Part shown: positions 17,375 through 27,178 of the stretch, one piece after another
How positions within the stretch are numbered: position 1 is the stretch's first letter
Layout of the letters: each line of letters begins with the position of its first letter
Source of the DNA: Planctomycetota bacterium
GTDB lineage: Bacteria; Planctomycetota; UBA1135
Length of the DNA: 57,070 nt
Reading direction: 5' to 3'
Assembly (NCBI GenBank): GCA_021776925.1
Contig: JAJFFB010000154.1
Location: forward strand, 1 to 57,070
Translations under genes and position numbers: made by a program
Notes under the pieces: model-generated
What the model was told of the DNA's origin: nothing
Seen by the model: the letters and a program-made list of their open reading frames with translations, nothing else
The model's database searches: none

Positions 17375-18855
17375 CCGCTGCCCTCTTGGACTCGCGGCCA
17401 GCCTTGGAAGAGTTCAGCCAGCACCTGTTCCTGCAGCGCGCGGAAGCGCTTGTTGTTGGTGCGCGGGGTGTTGTCCTTGCGGTAGTTGACGACGATGGAA
17501 AACACCAGCGGGGTTCCGTCCGGAGCCTCGGCGAAACCGCTGAGCGAACTCGCCCCGGTGATCCAGCCGGTCTTGCTGCGGATCTTGCCGGGCTGGAATA
17601 GCGCGCCCTGGAACATGTTTTTAAGGCGACCTTCGACCCCAGCCACCGGCAGCGAGTCGAACAGCAGGCGGCCCTGCGGCAGCGCCGACATGGCGCGCAG
17701 CAAGGCACACATCTGCGCCGGCGAAACCCGGTTGGCGCTGCCGTCGGCGGCGCGCGCGAAACCGCTGCCGTCGTTTTGTTGCAGACCCTGCAGCGGCACC
17801 TTCAGTTCCTGCAAACGCGCGCGCACTGCAGCGATGCCACCGCGCGTGCTGCCGCCGTGACCGGAAGCGGAGCCCAGGGTCTTCAGCAGCACTTCGGCGA
17901 GGAAGTTGTCGCTGTTCTTGTTGGTGACCACCAGCGCGTCGTTCAGCGTCCAGGCCGAAGCATGGCTCCACAGCGGCTCGCCCGGTCCGGCCTGATGGGC
18001 GGCGTCGGCGGCAGCCGCGGCGGCGGAGAGCGGCGCACGGCGCACGGTTTCGCATTCGATGCCGCGCTGGCGCAGCCCGTGCTGCAGCCACATGCCATAG
18101 ACCGCGGCGGGGTGGCGCACCGCGAGGCGCACCGAACGGTCCTTGGCCAGACTGCCGGAGACCGTCAGCCGGCGGTCGGCTTGGGACCACCACGCCGAGA
18201 AGGAAGTGCGGTCGTTGGTCCTGATGCGGCGGATCTCGATGCCCGGCCCCGGATCCGGTTGCAGACGCAGCCGCCCTTTTTCGGCGATGACGTGCAACAG
18301 TCCTCCCTCAACGGTCAGTGCGCCGACTCCGGCGGCGTAGTACTGCTGCCACTGGTCGTCCGGCCAAAGTGGCGGACGCGCTTGCCGGTCGAAGGCGCGG
18401 TCGTCGAGGACCAGGCTGTTGAAATGCGCATGGCCTGCGTCTCTCAGGGCGGCAGCAAGACCGTCGAGAAACGCCTCTTTGACGTCGCCTTCGGGCAGGA
18501 GCCGCAGCGAGGGATCCCCGTCGCCGCGGATCCACAACTGGTCGCCGATCACGCGTGCCTCGGTGTGCCAGCGGTGGTCGGCCGGCAGTTGCAGCAGGGT
18601 GGCGGCGGTGGTCAGCAGCTTGATGCACGAGGCCTGCACGCGCGGCTGTTCGCCGAGGTGGTCATAGACCACGCGGCCATCGAGTTTCTCGACCCGCACC
18701 GAGACCTCGATGCCGCGTTCGCGGTGCACCGCCTCGACCGCGCGCGCTTGCCCGGCACGCGGCGCCGAGACTGGATTGGCGCTCGCGACCGCCGCCAGTC
18801 CTGCGCAGGACAGCACCCAGGCCAACAGCACGGTGGTGGCGTGCCGCGGCCTCAT
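17371..18855 (-). CDS. dacB: D-alanyl-D-alanine carboxypeptidase/endopeptidase (PBP4 type)
   Basis: Periplasmic serine peptidase that trims or cleaves peptidoglycan cross-links; S13 family, 494 residues. A signal peptide occupies residues 1-27 (VLLAWVLSCAGLAAVASANP). The active-site motifs are SCIK (SxxK, after VQA), NSDNFLAEVLL (SxN) and KTGWITGASSLSGF (KTG). The S13 insertion between SxxK and SxN is present, with RRIRTNDRTSF and the long beta segments. ATG at 18855 overlaps the galE stop. It shows that the cell makes peptidoglycan. Confidence 0.92.
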   Translation of the reverse strand: MRPRHATTVLLAWVLSCAGLAAVASANPVSAPRAGQARAVEAVHRERGIEVSVRVEKLDGRVVYDHLGEQPRVQASCIKLLTTAATLLQLPADHRWHTEARVIGDQLWIRGDGDPSLRLLPEGDVKEAFLDGLAAALRDAGHAHFNSLVLDDRAFDRQARPPLWPDDQWQQYYAAGVGALTVEGGLLHVIAEKGRLRLQPDPGPGIEIRRIRTNDRTSFSAWWSQADRRLTVSGSLAKDRSVRLAVRHPAAVYGMWLQHGLRQRGIECETVRRAPLSAAAAAADAAHQAGPGEPLWSHASAWTLNDALVVTNKNSDNFLAEVLLKTLGSASGHGGSTRGGIAAVRARLQELKVPLQGLQQNDGSGFARAADGSANRVSPAQMCALLRAMSALPQGRLLFDSLPVAGVEGRLKNMFQGALFQPGKIRSKTGWITGASSLSGFAEAPDGTPLVFSIVVNYRKDNTPRTNNKRFRALQEQVLAELFQGWPRVQEGSG

Positions 18856-19826
18856 GAGGCGTAACCGCTGGGGTGCTGCTGATGCCAGCGCACGGCGGTT
18901 TCGACGACCTCGGCGGCATTCTCATAGAGAGGCTGCCAGCCGAGTTCGCTGCGCGCCTTGGTCGAATCGGCGATCAGCCGCGCCGGGTCGCCCTCGCGCC
19001 GCGGCCCTTCGTCGTGCGGCACCGGCTTGCCGGTCGCGGCCTCGACCGCGTCGAGAATCTCACGCACCGAGAAACCATTGCCGGTGCCGAGGTTCCAGGC
19101 GTCGGAGGCGCCACCGCTACTCAGTCGCTGCAGCGCCTGGAAGTGCGCCTGGGCCAGATCGTCGACATGGATGTAGTCGCGGATGCAGGTTCCGTCAGGA
19201 GTCGGCCAGTCGCTGCCGAACACGCTCAGGCGCTGCCCCGAGCCGAGCGCCGCCCACACCGCCAGCGGAATCAGGTGGGTTTCGGGATCGTGCGCTTCGC
19301 CGTAGTGGCCGCAGGTCGACGCGCCGGCGGCGTTGAAGTAACGCAGCAGCGCGCACTTGCCCTGGTCGACCGCGCTGCGGTCCTTGAGCAGGCGTTCGGC
19401 GCTGAGCTTGGTGGCGCCATAGGGGTTGACCGGAAACTGCGGGTGGTCCTCGCGCAGGCGTTCGGTCTCGGGCTCGCCATAGGTGGCGCAGGTCGAGGAT
19501 AGCACGAAGGGCACGCCCTCGAGCGCCTCGCACAGGTGGATCACCGGCACCGTGTTGGCGCGCCAGTAACGCACCGGCTGGGTCACCGACTCGCCGACGT
19601 AGCAACGTGCGGCGAAGTGGATCACGCCGTCGAAGCTCTGGCCCTTGAGCCACGCGTGCAAAGCGTCGCGGTCGAGCAGGTCGAGCACCTCGAGCGGGCC
19701 GTCCCAGGCCGCGCGATGCCCTTCGGAAAGATTGTCGATGACGTGCACGTCGACCCCGTTTTCACGCAGGTAACGCGCCGTCGCCGAACCGATGTATCCG
19801 CAGCCTCCGGTCACCAGGACTTTCAT
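18852..19826 (-). CDS. galE: UDP-glucose 4-epimerase
   Basis: NAD-dependent short-chain dehydrogenase that interconverts UDP-glucose and UDP-galactose; cytoplasmic. Residues 1-12 MKVLVTGGCGYI give the Rossmann glycine motif. VLSSTCATYGEP carries the catalytic Ser/Thr, and NPYGATKLSAERLL the YxxxK pair. DYIHVDDLAQAH and NLGTGNGFSVREIL complete the family pattern. The ATG at 19826 starts at the beta strand; an in-frame start at 19868 would overlap the upstream gene and is less likely. Length 324 residues is typical. It lies in the operon with dacB, consistent with envelope sugar supply. Confidence 0.93.
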   Translation of the reverse strand: MKVLVTGGCGYIGSATARYLRENGVDVHVIDNLSEGHRAAWDGPLEVLDLLDRDALHAWLKGQSFDGVIHFAARCYVGESVTQPVRYWRANTVPVIHLCEALEGVPFVLSSTCATYGEPETERLREDHPQFPVNPYGATKLSAERLLKDRSAVDQGKCALLRYFNAAGASTCGHYGEAHDPETHLIPLAVWAALGSGQRLSVFGSDWPTPDGTCIRDYIHVDDLAQAHFQALQRLSSGGASDAWNLGTGNGFSVREILDAVEAATGKPVPHDEGPRREGDPARLIADSTKARSELGWQPLYENAAEVVETAVRWHQQHPSGYAS

Positions 19827-19846
19827 GGTGGCGGCATTCTCGCAAC

Positions 19847-20914
19847 TCAGCGAGGCGGTTGCCACCACGCACGCCAGGCTTCTATGAGCCGGGTGCGTTG
19901 TTCCAGGTCGGGGTCGAGGTCGTCGCCCATGATTTCGCCGGTGAGATTCTCGAGCGCCTTGTTGGCGATGCGGAAGGCGGCGCGATCGCTCGGGTCAAGG
20001 TTCTCGATCAGCAAGGGCACGCTTTCCTCGCTGCCCAGGCGCGCCACCGCCTTGAGCGCGGCAAGGCGCAGGCCGCGGCTTTCGTGGGCCAGCCACGGGT
20101 GGATCAGCACGGCATCCATGGCCTCGCCGCGGCGGCCGACCTGCTGCAGGGCGATGCGCACCACGCGCGGGTCGGGGTCGAGCAGCGCCAGGGCGAAGAC
20201 GTCGACCGCACGACGGAATTCCTGGGTGACCAGGAATTCGATCGCCGCCAGCCGCCGCGCCGGGTCGGGATGGCTCTTGAGCAGCGCCACGGCGTCGGCG
20301 GGGTGTTCGAGTTCGACGCCCTGGAAGGCGCGCAGCCGCGCCAGCAGCCGCTCTTCGGACTCGCTCAGCGGCATGCCCGCAAGCGCCGCCTCGAGGTCGC
20401 GCAGCGCCAGCGACGGGGCGCCGGCCTGTTCCTGGTAGCGCGAGGCCAATTCCAGCAGCGCGCGCCGATCGTCGGCGGCGGGCTGTTCGGCGCCATCGGG
20501 CGCTGGCTGGCCGACCGGATGCACCCCGCCAGCGGCCATTTCCAGGCTCTCGGCGGCGGCGCGAAAGTTCTCGCTGCGCGCCAGCAGACTGGCCAGTGCC
20601 TGCTGCAGGCGCACGCGGTCGGCACTGCTGGTCGCCTCTTGCAAACCGGCCAGCAGCAGCTCGCGCGCGGTATCTGGGTGTCCCTGGTCGGCGAGCCGCA
20701 TCGCCAGACGGGTACGCAGCATCACCGAAGACGGATCGGCGGCCAGCGCCTCGGTTTCGGTGGCCAGGGCGACGGCCTGGCCGTGGCCGCGCACCGGGCC
20801 ATTGCACGCCACCAGGGTCAGGCCGCACGCCGCCAGCGTCAGGCTGCGGGCCACGCACTTCAGGCTGCACAGCAGACCGAGGGCGGGCGGGAAGGACGGC
20901 AAGAAGCAGGACAT
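19847..20914 (-). CDS. HEAT/TPR-like repeat lipoprotein
   Basis: Exported lipoprotein of up to 355 residues. A hydrophobic N-terminus ends in LTLAACGLTLVACNG; the second Cys, in LVAC, is the best lipidation site. The middle has TPR-like helices (LAMRLADQGHPDTARELLLAGLQ), and the C-terminal part is HEAT-like (DPDPRVVRIALQQVGRRGEAMDAVLIHP, LRLAALKAVARLGSEESVPLLIENL). It is the first gene of the long minus-strand run, 20 bp before galE, and divergent from a small membrane protein. No enzymatic motif; likely a binding scaffold. Confidence 0.75.
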   Translation of the reverse strand: MSCFLPSFPPALGLLCSLKCVARSLTLAACGLTLVACNGPVRGHGQAVALATETEALAADPSSVMLRTRLAMRLADQGHPDTARELLLAGLQEATSSADRVRLQQALASLLARSENFRAAAESLEMAAGGVHPVGQPAPDGAEQPAADDRRALLELASRYQEQAGAPSLALRDLEAALAGMPLSESEERLLARLRAFQGVELEHPADAVALLKSHPDPARRLAAIEFLVTQEFRRAVDVFALALLDPDPRVVRIALQQVGRRGEAMDAVLIHPWLAHESRGLRLAALKAVARLGSEESVPLLIENLDPSDRAAFRIANKALENLTGEIMGDDLDPDLEQRTRLIEAWRAWWQPPR

Positions 20915-20970
20915 GCGTGGAGGCCGACGATTCGAGCTAGCATGGTACGCGGCGCGCGTAACCTGCTGTG

Positions 20971-21504
20971 ATGAGCCGCAACTTCAAGATCGGTGCCAGC
21001 GTGCTGCTGGCGGTGCTGGTGATCGGCGTCGGTGGCTTTGGCTGGTACCTGCAACGGGGCGTGGTACATGATCCGGCGCGTGTGCAGGAACTGGCCGCCG
21101 AAATCTTCCCGGTGCAGGTGCCCGAGGGCCTGAAGCCGGAATTCGGAACCGACCTATTCGGCTTCCGTTCGGCCTTTTTTCGTGGCCTGGATGAACACGA
21201 CCGCCTGGCCTTCGCCTCTTATCCGAGCGACACCGACGGCAAGTCCGGGGCGAAGTGGGAAATCGAAAACCAGCTCGACCTCGAGGGCGAAGAAGGTTGG
21301 ACCCTGGTCGAAAAAGGCTCCGCCGAAGTCCTGATCAACGGCGCTACCCATACCTTCGCCTGGATGACCGCCGAAGACCATGCACAGCAGCTCTACCGCT
21401 CCATGCTGCTGCGCATCCCCGGCCCCGAACGCAGCCACGTCTTCTACCGCCGCGGCCCGGCCCCGCTGGCGACGCTGGAATCCTTTTCTCGTTTGTTTGA
21501 GTGA
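20971..21504 (+). CDS. Single-pass membrane protein of unknown function
   Basis: A 177-residue protein with one membrane helix close to the N-terminus (IGASVLLAVLVIGVGGFGWYL, about residues 6-26) and an external domain of mixed strands (GLKPEFGTDLFGFRSAFFRG, GEEGWTLVEKGSAEVLINGATHTFAWM). ATG 20971 directly follows an in-frame GTG. A TAGCAT at 20938-20943 may be a -10 element. No family was recognised. It stands alone between divergent and convergent neighbours. Confidence 0.65.
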   Translation: MSRNFKIGASVLLAVLVIGVGGFGWYLQRGVVHDPARVQELAAEIFPVQVPEGLKPEFGTDLFGFRSAFFRGLDEHDRLAFASYPSDTDGKSGAKWEIENQLDLEGEEGWTLVEKGSAEVLINGATHTFAWMTAEDHAQQLYRSMLLRIPGPERSHVFYRRGPAPLATLESFSRLFE

Positions 21505-21550
21505 TCAGTACACCCTGGGTCCTTTGAGCTGAACCTGGGTCACGCGCCCT

Positions 21551-21566
21551 CTTTCCCGTGGGAAAG
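21551..21566. repeat. Short palindrome between convergent genes
   Basis: CTTTCCC-GT-GGGAAAG is a 7-bp perfect inverted repeat with a 2-nt centre, in the 70-bp gap between two convergent genes. No T run follows on either strand, so a terminator role is only possible. Confidence 0.4.
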
Positions 21567-21574
21567 CCCATGGA

Positions 21575-24415
21575 TCATGGGGAGTTGATCTGGTTGGGGA
21601 ATAGTCCGTCCCATTCCAATCCAATCTGGCGTCCTGCGGAAAGGGAAAGCGGCAACTCGGCCAGAGTGACCGGTCTGCTTTCGGGTTCATCGGTCCAGGC
21701 ACGAATCTGCAAGCGGAATTCCCCATCTGGGAGCCATTTGAATTGGACCTGACTTTCCCGGGCTGAAAAGGATTGGACCGCATAGGGGACATCGGATTCT
21801 CCCGTATAGAGTTGAGCTCTGATGTTTCGATAGGCGTGGGCCTGGCAGGCTTCGTCGTAATGGCTGATTCCGACCGTCACCGTGGCTGGTTGCCTCAACT
21901 CCAAGCGGATCCCATCGCGACTGGAACTTGCCAGGGCCATCTCAAATACATCAGAGCTTCTGCCGTCTGGCGAGAAGGCTTGGAGGAGGCAGGAGCCCGC
22001 GGGAAGGTCAGCAAAGGAAAAACTGCCATCCTCAGAAGAAGCCATGCTGCTGAGCTTGGTGATCCAGCCATCGTCGAGCAAACCCGAGGTTGCGGAACCG
22101 ACCGAAGCACTCTGCAGCCAATCACGACCCGACCGTTGCAGCAATTGTGCCGAAATACCATCCAGGCCCTGGAATAGGACCATGGCGACCTTCGCGCCCT
22201 CGGTCGGAGGGATGACCAGACCGGAAAGGTCCAGGCCCTCTGGCAGGTGGATTTCGACAATCTGGCCCGAGGCATAGAGGGTGCACTGGATGCGCAAAGG
22301 CATGCCGCCAGGTGGTTGAAGGTGGACCAGGTAATCCCCCGCCGGGATGCCGGGCAAGACAGAGAAACCGGCCTCATCCGTCAGACAGGATCCGGAGTAG
22401 TTCTGCAACCGCGGACCGTCCTTGCGTGGTTTGTTGAAATCGTAAAGAACCTGGACCGCATAGTTGGAACATGGCTCACCCGCGCGGGCGACGAAGACGC
22501 GCACGCCCTGCAGAAGTGCAAAGACCACCGTGCACTCATTGACCCCTGCAGCCACCTCCACCTCGGCCAAGAGCATGCCGGATGCACCGCGGGGAGACCG
22601 CACCTCGTAGGCGCCCGGTTCAAGCCGACGGAAACGTGCATCTCCAGTTTCGTCGGTGGATCCAGAATCAGGTTGGCGGATGAAGGAGCCTCCGGCGGGT
22701 AACAGCAACAGGGGCTGGCCGACGACAGGGTCTCCGGAAGAATCCTGCAAATGGACCAGGAGTTCGGATGCGGCGCTTAGGACGACTTCGGTCTCGACCA
22801 CTTCGCCAGCGCGAGCGACCACGTCCACCGGGCGGGTTTGGAAACCAGGAGCAGAAACCACCAGCAGATGAGGGCCTGGTGACAGATGGGTCACCAGAAG
22901 CCCTTCCGCCGCCTCATCGGTACTCGTGACCGTAGGAACACCAAGGCTGGTTTTGATCTCCTCCCAATGCTCTCGCCAGGGTGGAGTGCTTGGATCCCGC
23001 GGCCCCTTGGACCTCGCTCTGGGTTCCCGAGCCCTGGCCGCGGGGATGGGCAGTCCGGTGGTTTTTGATAGGACCCGGAGGCTGACCGAGCCCAGCGCGG
23101 ACAGCTGCACGTCGTCGAGCTGGGTGGGCCCATCGATGACCACCAGCTTGGTCGCCAGGAACTGTTCCCGGTCGTGGACTACGGCAAGGCCGTACTCGCC
23201 ACGGGGAACTCGGATTTCTACCATCCCTTGATCGTTGGCTCGTTCGCTGGCAACGGCTACCGAAGCCCAGGGGCAGACGGAATCGAGCAAGGAAAGGCTG
23301 GCTCCGCTGGCCGCCTGCTGATCCGAGGTCAGGATGCGCGCCTGCACCCGAAACGCCTCGGGCAGCACGAGTTCCAGCTGTTCTTCGGGCTGGACTGGAT
23401 CCGAGATCACCCAGCGACTTTCTTTGGAGGCCATCACGGCATGCTGGTCCCGGGTTCGGTCGAGGTGCAGTTCGAATACACCGTCCTGATCGCTCCGGGC
23501 GGTCTCTTCTGTGTACTTGAGTGACAGCCATTGAGGCTCTCCACGACTCAAGGGAACTCCTTTGATCAGCGCTCCGATCACGGCGGTGCCGTCCTGGTCC
23601 ACGACTCGTCCGTACACTGCATAGCCGGCGCGGAGTTGTATTTTTTCCTGAAGCGTGTCGCCGGCAGCGACAACAACGCCCATCGCATTGGGCGCGAATC
23701 CCTTGCAATCTGCGCGCAAGGAATAACGACCGGCTTGAAGCCCCGCAAGGAGGGCTTGGCCACCTGAATCGCTTTCGCCGGCAGCCCAGAAGAAGCTCTC
23801 AGGAAGCGCCTGGCCCTTCAACTCGGCCTTGAGGCGAGCACCGGGCAATGGAGTTCCGTGCCGATCGGTGACCAGGACATGGATCGCCCCGGCCGGGTGG
23901 AGCGTACAGGTGAAGGTGGTGCCTTGCTGGCAGTCTGATGCAGAGACGACCTGCCGATGGGGGCCATAGCCCTCAGCTTCGACCAGAAGGTACCCGGATT
24001 CTGAACTCCATTCGACCGCTCCCTTCTCAAAAAGGGCCACTCCATCGGAACCGGTGGCGCGCGGTTCGTTGGATCGGTAGCCAGACAATTCCGCCAAGCT
24101 CATTTCCAGGCCGGCGCGTATCCCGATGCTACCCAGGTCGACGAAACCAACCACCGCCGCAGGAATGAAACCACCTTGTGCGTCCTGGACTTTCACCCGG
24201 ACCACGCCACTCGAAATCCGTGTACGGGAATCCGGCCCCAGGGGGCCACTCGAAACAGGGTCGCCGGCAATCCGTTCAGATTCCTGGCTGCTTTTGGAGT
24301 CAAGACCAGAGAGATGCTGGTCGGCCTCGGATTCACCACTACGAAGGAGTGCAAATAGCGCAATCACGGTACATGTGATTCCGCCAATCCAAAGGAAAAG
24401 GTAGTGAGGTTTCAC
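21575..24415 (-). CDS. Membrane-anchored protein of carboxypeptidase-regulatory-like repeats
   Basis: A 946-residue protein with a short cytoplasmic tail, one membrane helix (YLFLWIGGITCTVIALFALL, residues 5-24) and a large external part. The external part has about seven beta-sandwich modules with the CarboxypepD_reg-like pattern VxVxVxDxxGxPxxGAxV, for example AIHVLVTDRHGTPLPGARLKA, AVYGRVVDQDGTAVIGALIKG, SVSLRVLSKTTGLPIPAARA and LLVHLQDSSGDPVVGQPLLL. No catalytic motif is visible. It starts 26 bp after the sigma/ectodomain fusion gene on the same strand, so the two are likely an operon and their similar external modules may interact. Codon use appears more A/T-rich than in the neighbours. 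Confidence 0.75.
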   Translation of the reverse strand: MKPHYLFLWIGGITCTVIALFALLRSGESEADQHLSGLDSKSSQESERIAGDPVSSGPLGPDSRTRISSGVVRVKVQDAQGGFIPAAVVGFVDLGSIGIRAGLEMSLAELSGYRSNEPRATGSDGVALFEKGAVEWSSESGYLLVEAEGYGPHRQVVSASDCQQGTTFTCTLHPAGAIHVLVTDRHGTPLPGARLKAELKGQALPESFFWAAGESDSGGQALLAGLQAGRYSLRADCKGFAPNAMGVVVAAGDTLQEKIQLRAGYAVYGRVVDQDGTAVIGALIKGVPLSRGEPQWLSLKYTEETARSDQDGVFELHLDRTRDQHAVMASKESRWVISDPVQPEEQLELVLPEAFRVQARILTSDQQAASGASLSLLDSVCPWASVAVASERANDQGMVEIRVPRGEYGLAVVHDREQFLATKLVVIDGPTQLDDVQLSALGSVSLRVLSKTTGLPIPAARAREPRARSKGPRDPSTPPWREHWEEIKTSLGVPTVTSTDEAAEGLLVTHLSPGPHLLVVSAPGFQTRPVDVVARAGEVVETEVVLSAASELLVHLQDSSGDPVVGQPLLLLPAGGSFIRQPDSGSTDETGDARFRRLEPGAYEVRSPRGASGMLLAEVEVAAGVNECTVVFALLQGVRVFVARAGEPCSNYAVQVLYDFNKPRKDGPRLQNYSGSCLTDEAGFSVLPGIPAGDYLVHLQPPGGMPLRIQCTLYASGQIVEIHLPEGLDLSGLVIPPTEGAKVAMVLFQGLDGISAQLLQRSGRDWLQSASVGSATSGLLDDGWITKLSSMASSEDGSFSFADLPAGSCLLQAFSPDGRSSDVFEMALASSSRDGIRLELRQPATVTVGISHYDEACQAHAYRNIRAQLYTGESDVPYAVQSFSARESQVQFKWLPDGEFRLQIRAWTDEPESRPVTLAELPLSLSAGRQIGLEWDGLFPNQINSP

Positions 24416-24441
24416 GACCTGAGAACCAACCCCCTGCGGGA

Positions 24442-27114
24442 TCAGTCCGATCCGTCCGCAAGGTCTTTGACGGCGCTCTGCTGGAGTTCCAGGCGGTAGC
24501 TCTCACCCCCGGCCTTGGTGACCAGATATTTTCCGACCGGAAGCGTGAGCTGGAGGCCGGCGGGGCCGACGATCAGGTCGGCGGAGGAGAACGGCGAGGT
24601 CTTGCGTTGGATTTTGAACTCGGAAGGGCCTTCGCTGACTGGAAACTTGAGAATGGCGGACGGGACCTGGACCGTGATCTCCTGTTCAAATGAGACTCCT
24701 CGGTCGACGGGGGCTCCGAGCATCAAGGCATCCGGCCCTTCCCAGACCTTGGCCGGGTCAAACATGGGAAGCGAGGGCACGACGAGGAACTTGGACTCCT
24801 CGGACACCGCCTGCATTTCTGCGCGCCCGTCAGTAGAAATCTTGGCCTCTTCCCATTGCCCGTCGGCACTCTGATAGGCCAATACGCCGTACCTAACCGG
24901 ATTTCCGTTAAAGGTCACCACCGCCTGCACCGAGGGAGCCAGCGGTATGGACACTTTCAAATCCCCTTCGACCTGGAACGAACTTGTGGCCAGCACCTGT
25001 TCGGTTTCCGCTTCGTATACCTTGAGAGTGTAGTTCCCTGAAATCACTTGGATATCCATTGAATCCGACTCAGGAATAACTTTGGTGGTAAACCCGGGTG
25101 CATTGAGAGCCCGGTCGGTTCTTCGGGTGGCGTAGAGATGCAACTCGCCCCCTGCATGCTGAGCCCGATCGAATTCGAAGGATAGAACATGAAGTTTCGG
25201 CAATTCGAAAGTCACTTCCAATCCAGGTCGATACTCGGTTTCGATAGTTCCAAGAGGAACCCGAGTTGGCATCAGGCGAGCGTGAACTCGCAGGTTTTTG
25301 GAAAGACAGGAAAGGGGAACCTTCTCTCCCTCCAGGCTGGAGAGTCGAGTCCAGGCATGGGAGAATTCACCGAGGGTGAGCCGGCAGGAATCACCGTCCG
25401 CGTCGCGCGCGGTCTGTTGAACTTCTATCCAGAATCCATCCGGGATCTTGCCCTTGACGGAAACTCCCAATTCCAGACCCGATGCTCGCACCTCGTATCT
25501 CCCAGGGGTGACCTCATTCATTCCAGAGAACCTCCCGGTCATAAATTGACCCTCGTCAAAAATGACAACGACCGACTCCAAGACCCTCCTGCTCATCAAC
25601 CCGGTGACTTCCACAATTCCATGTTGATTGGTTCTTGTTTCCCTCCAAATACGGGGAAAGGTATGTGCACTCGGAATCAAGGCTCGTTTTCCTTGCAAGG
25701 GCAAACCCGTGGGAGACAAGAATAGGAGTTCCCTCGTGATCAGGCTGTCCGGACCCAAGGGGGAAGGTGGCTCAGCGATAAAGAAGGGGGGTTTAGGAGC
25801 ACCAGGACGCGGTGAAGATCTTTGAAAGAAATGGGAATAGGTACGGGAATCGCCTGAGTACAGTTCGACCACATAGCCGAGCCGACCATGAATGGAGCCG
25901 GGAGATTGGGGAAACAAAGCCCACTCTCCATTCAATAAAGCGGTTCCTTCACGTATGAGTTCGGGGTCTCCTATGTAAGGAGCTTCCTTAATTGACCACC
26001 GGTATGGAATGCGCCAGATCTTGTATTGCACTTCCTGGTTGTCATCGGCTGGGAAGGCGACGGCGAGGTTGATCAGCGGCCAGAGCTTGATCTCCATCGG
26101 GCTGTCCTCGACCACTCCGGTCCAGGGAGTCCAACCCTCACAGCTCACTTCCAATCGAGTTCCCAGCGGCGCATCCGGGAACGAGAACATGCCGTTTGCA
26201 TCGGTGCGGGCTTGCTCCTCACCCATCACCACAAGTGCCTGGGGGCATGGCCGCGAGCCGGTGAAAACCGTTCCGTGGAGTGGCTCTCGTGCACTGCCTA
26301 CGGGGTCGACGATGTCCACGGAGTCCATCGGAACGCGCGATTTGACGTTGAGGTCCGCTGCGGAAGGATTCAATTCGGGGGTTTCTACCGGGGAAGCTGC
26401 GGTCGCCAGCATGACTTCGGTTGAGTCCCCGTTCCCGCTCTCGGAATCGTCCGGCCACAGGAGCACGCCGGCGATCACCACCAAGGCGGTCGCGGCCAGG
26501 ATCAGTTTGCTTTTCATCGTCATGGCTAGGGTCTCCAATCCTGCTGTGGCGGCAGCCGAGGGAAGCGCCGAAGCGCCGCCAGGCATCAACAGCGCCAGGC
26601 TGGTCCCGCGCCAGCCGCGGCCGTGCCGGGTTTCCAGGTTCTTGCGCAGGGAGTGCAAACCTCTGGCCAGGCGATTGCGCGCCGTTGAGGGAGCAATTCC
26701 CAAATGTTCCGCGATCTGCCTGGAGGTCAGGCCTTCGTAATAACGTAGGACCACGGTGGTCTGGTAGGGCTCGGGCAGCGCCTGCACCGCCTGCATGACC
26801 TGCTCTTGAACCTCCAGGACCGCCGCGGTCTCATCAGGTGAGGCGATGACCGCGGGCCCCGCCACTTTCGCTTCCCGCCGCTTCCGCCTGACCGTGGATC
26901 GGCGTGAGTCCAGGCTAAGGGTAGTGACCACACGAGTCAGCCATCCGCGCAGAGAAGCCGCATGCCTGGGTGGACGCTCCAAGGCGCGCACCCAGGTGTC
27001 CTGCACCAGGTCCTCGGCCTGATCAGGTCCGACCAGATGGACAGCAAGAGTCCTCAGCCACCCGGATTGCTCCAGCGCGCTCTTGAAATCAACCCTCTCC
27101 GGTTCTCGGTCCAT
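24442..27114 (-). CDS. ECF sigma factor fused to membrane helix and large external domain
   Basis: About 890 residues. The N-terminal 165 form a complete ECF sigma factor: region 2 with DQAEDLVQDTWVRAL and LRGWLTRVVTTLSLDSRR, region 4 with EPYQTTVVLRYYEGLTSRQ and IAEHLGIAPSTARNRLARGL. A Gly/Ala-rich linker leads to one membrane helix (LILAATALVVIAGVLLW). The following ~670 residues would lie outside the cytoplasm and contain beta-rich segments like those in the adjacent repeat protein (LHGTVFTGSRPCPQALVVMG). Fusion of sigma and sensor replaces the usual separate anti-sigma factor; this is inference. ATG 27114 is used; TTG 27120 is in frame. The external half looks A/T-richer than the sigma half. 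Confidence 0.85.
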   Translation of the reverse strand: MDREPERVDFKSALEQSGWLRTLAVHLVGPDQAEDLVQDTWVRALERPPRHAASLRGWLTRVVTTLSLDSRRSTVRRKRREAKVAGPAVIASPDETAAVLEVQEQVMQAVQALPEPYQTTVVLRYYEGLTSRQIAEHLGIAPSTARNRLARGLHSLRKNLETRHGRGWRGTSLALLMPGGASALPSAAATAGLETLAMTMKSKLILAATALVVIAGVLLWPDDSESGNGDSTEVMLATAASPVETPELNPSAADLNVKSRVPMDSVDIVDPVGSAREPLHGTVFTGSRPCPQALVVMGEEQARTDANGMFSFPDAPLGTRLEVSCEGWTPWTGVVEDSPMEIKLWPLINLAVAFPADDNQEVQYKIWRIPYRWSIKEAPYIGDPELIREGTALLNGEWALFPQSPGSIHGRLGYVVELYSGDSRTYSHFFQRSSPRPGAPKPPFFIAEPPSPLGPDSLITRELLFLSPTGLPLQGKRALIPSAHTFPRIWRETRTNQHGIVEVTGLMSRRVLESVVVIFDEGQFMTGRFSGMNEVTPGRYEVRASGLELGVSVKGKIPDGFWIEVQQTARDADGDSCRLTLGEFSHAWTRLSSLEGEKVPLSCLSKNLRVHARLMPTRVPLGTIETEYRPGLEVTFELPKLHVLSFEFDRAQHAGGELHLYATRRTDRALNAPGFTTKVIPESDSMDIQVISGNYTLKVYEAETEQVLATSSFQVEGDLKVSIPLAPSVQAVVTFNGNPVRYGVLAYQSADGQWEEAKISTDGRAEMQAVSEESKFLVVPSLPMFDPAKVWEGPDALMLGAPVDRGVSFEQEITVQVPSAILKFPVSEGPSEFKIQRKTSPFSSADLIVGPAGLQLTLPVGKYLVTKAGGESYRLELQQSAVKDLADGSD

Positions 27115-27178
27115 TGGCAATCATTGACGTCATGGACCAAGGAAGTGTCTCAACAATAATTGGGCGGCGGAAAGGCCA

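Noticed and set aside
27125..27132. TGACGTCA palindrome upstream of the sigma fusion gene
   Set aside because: An 8-bp palindrome can occur by chance; no second copy or promoter context supports an operator.
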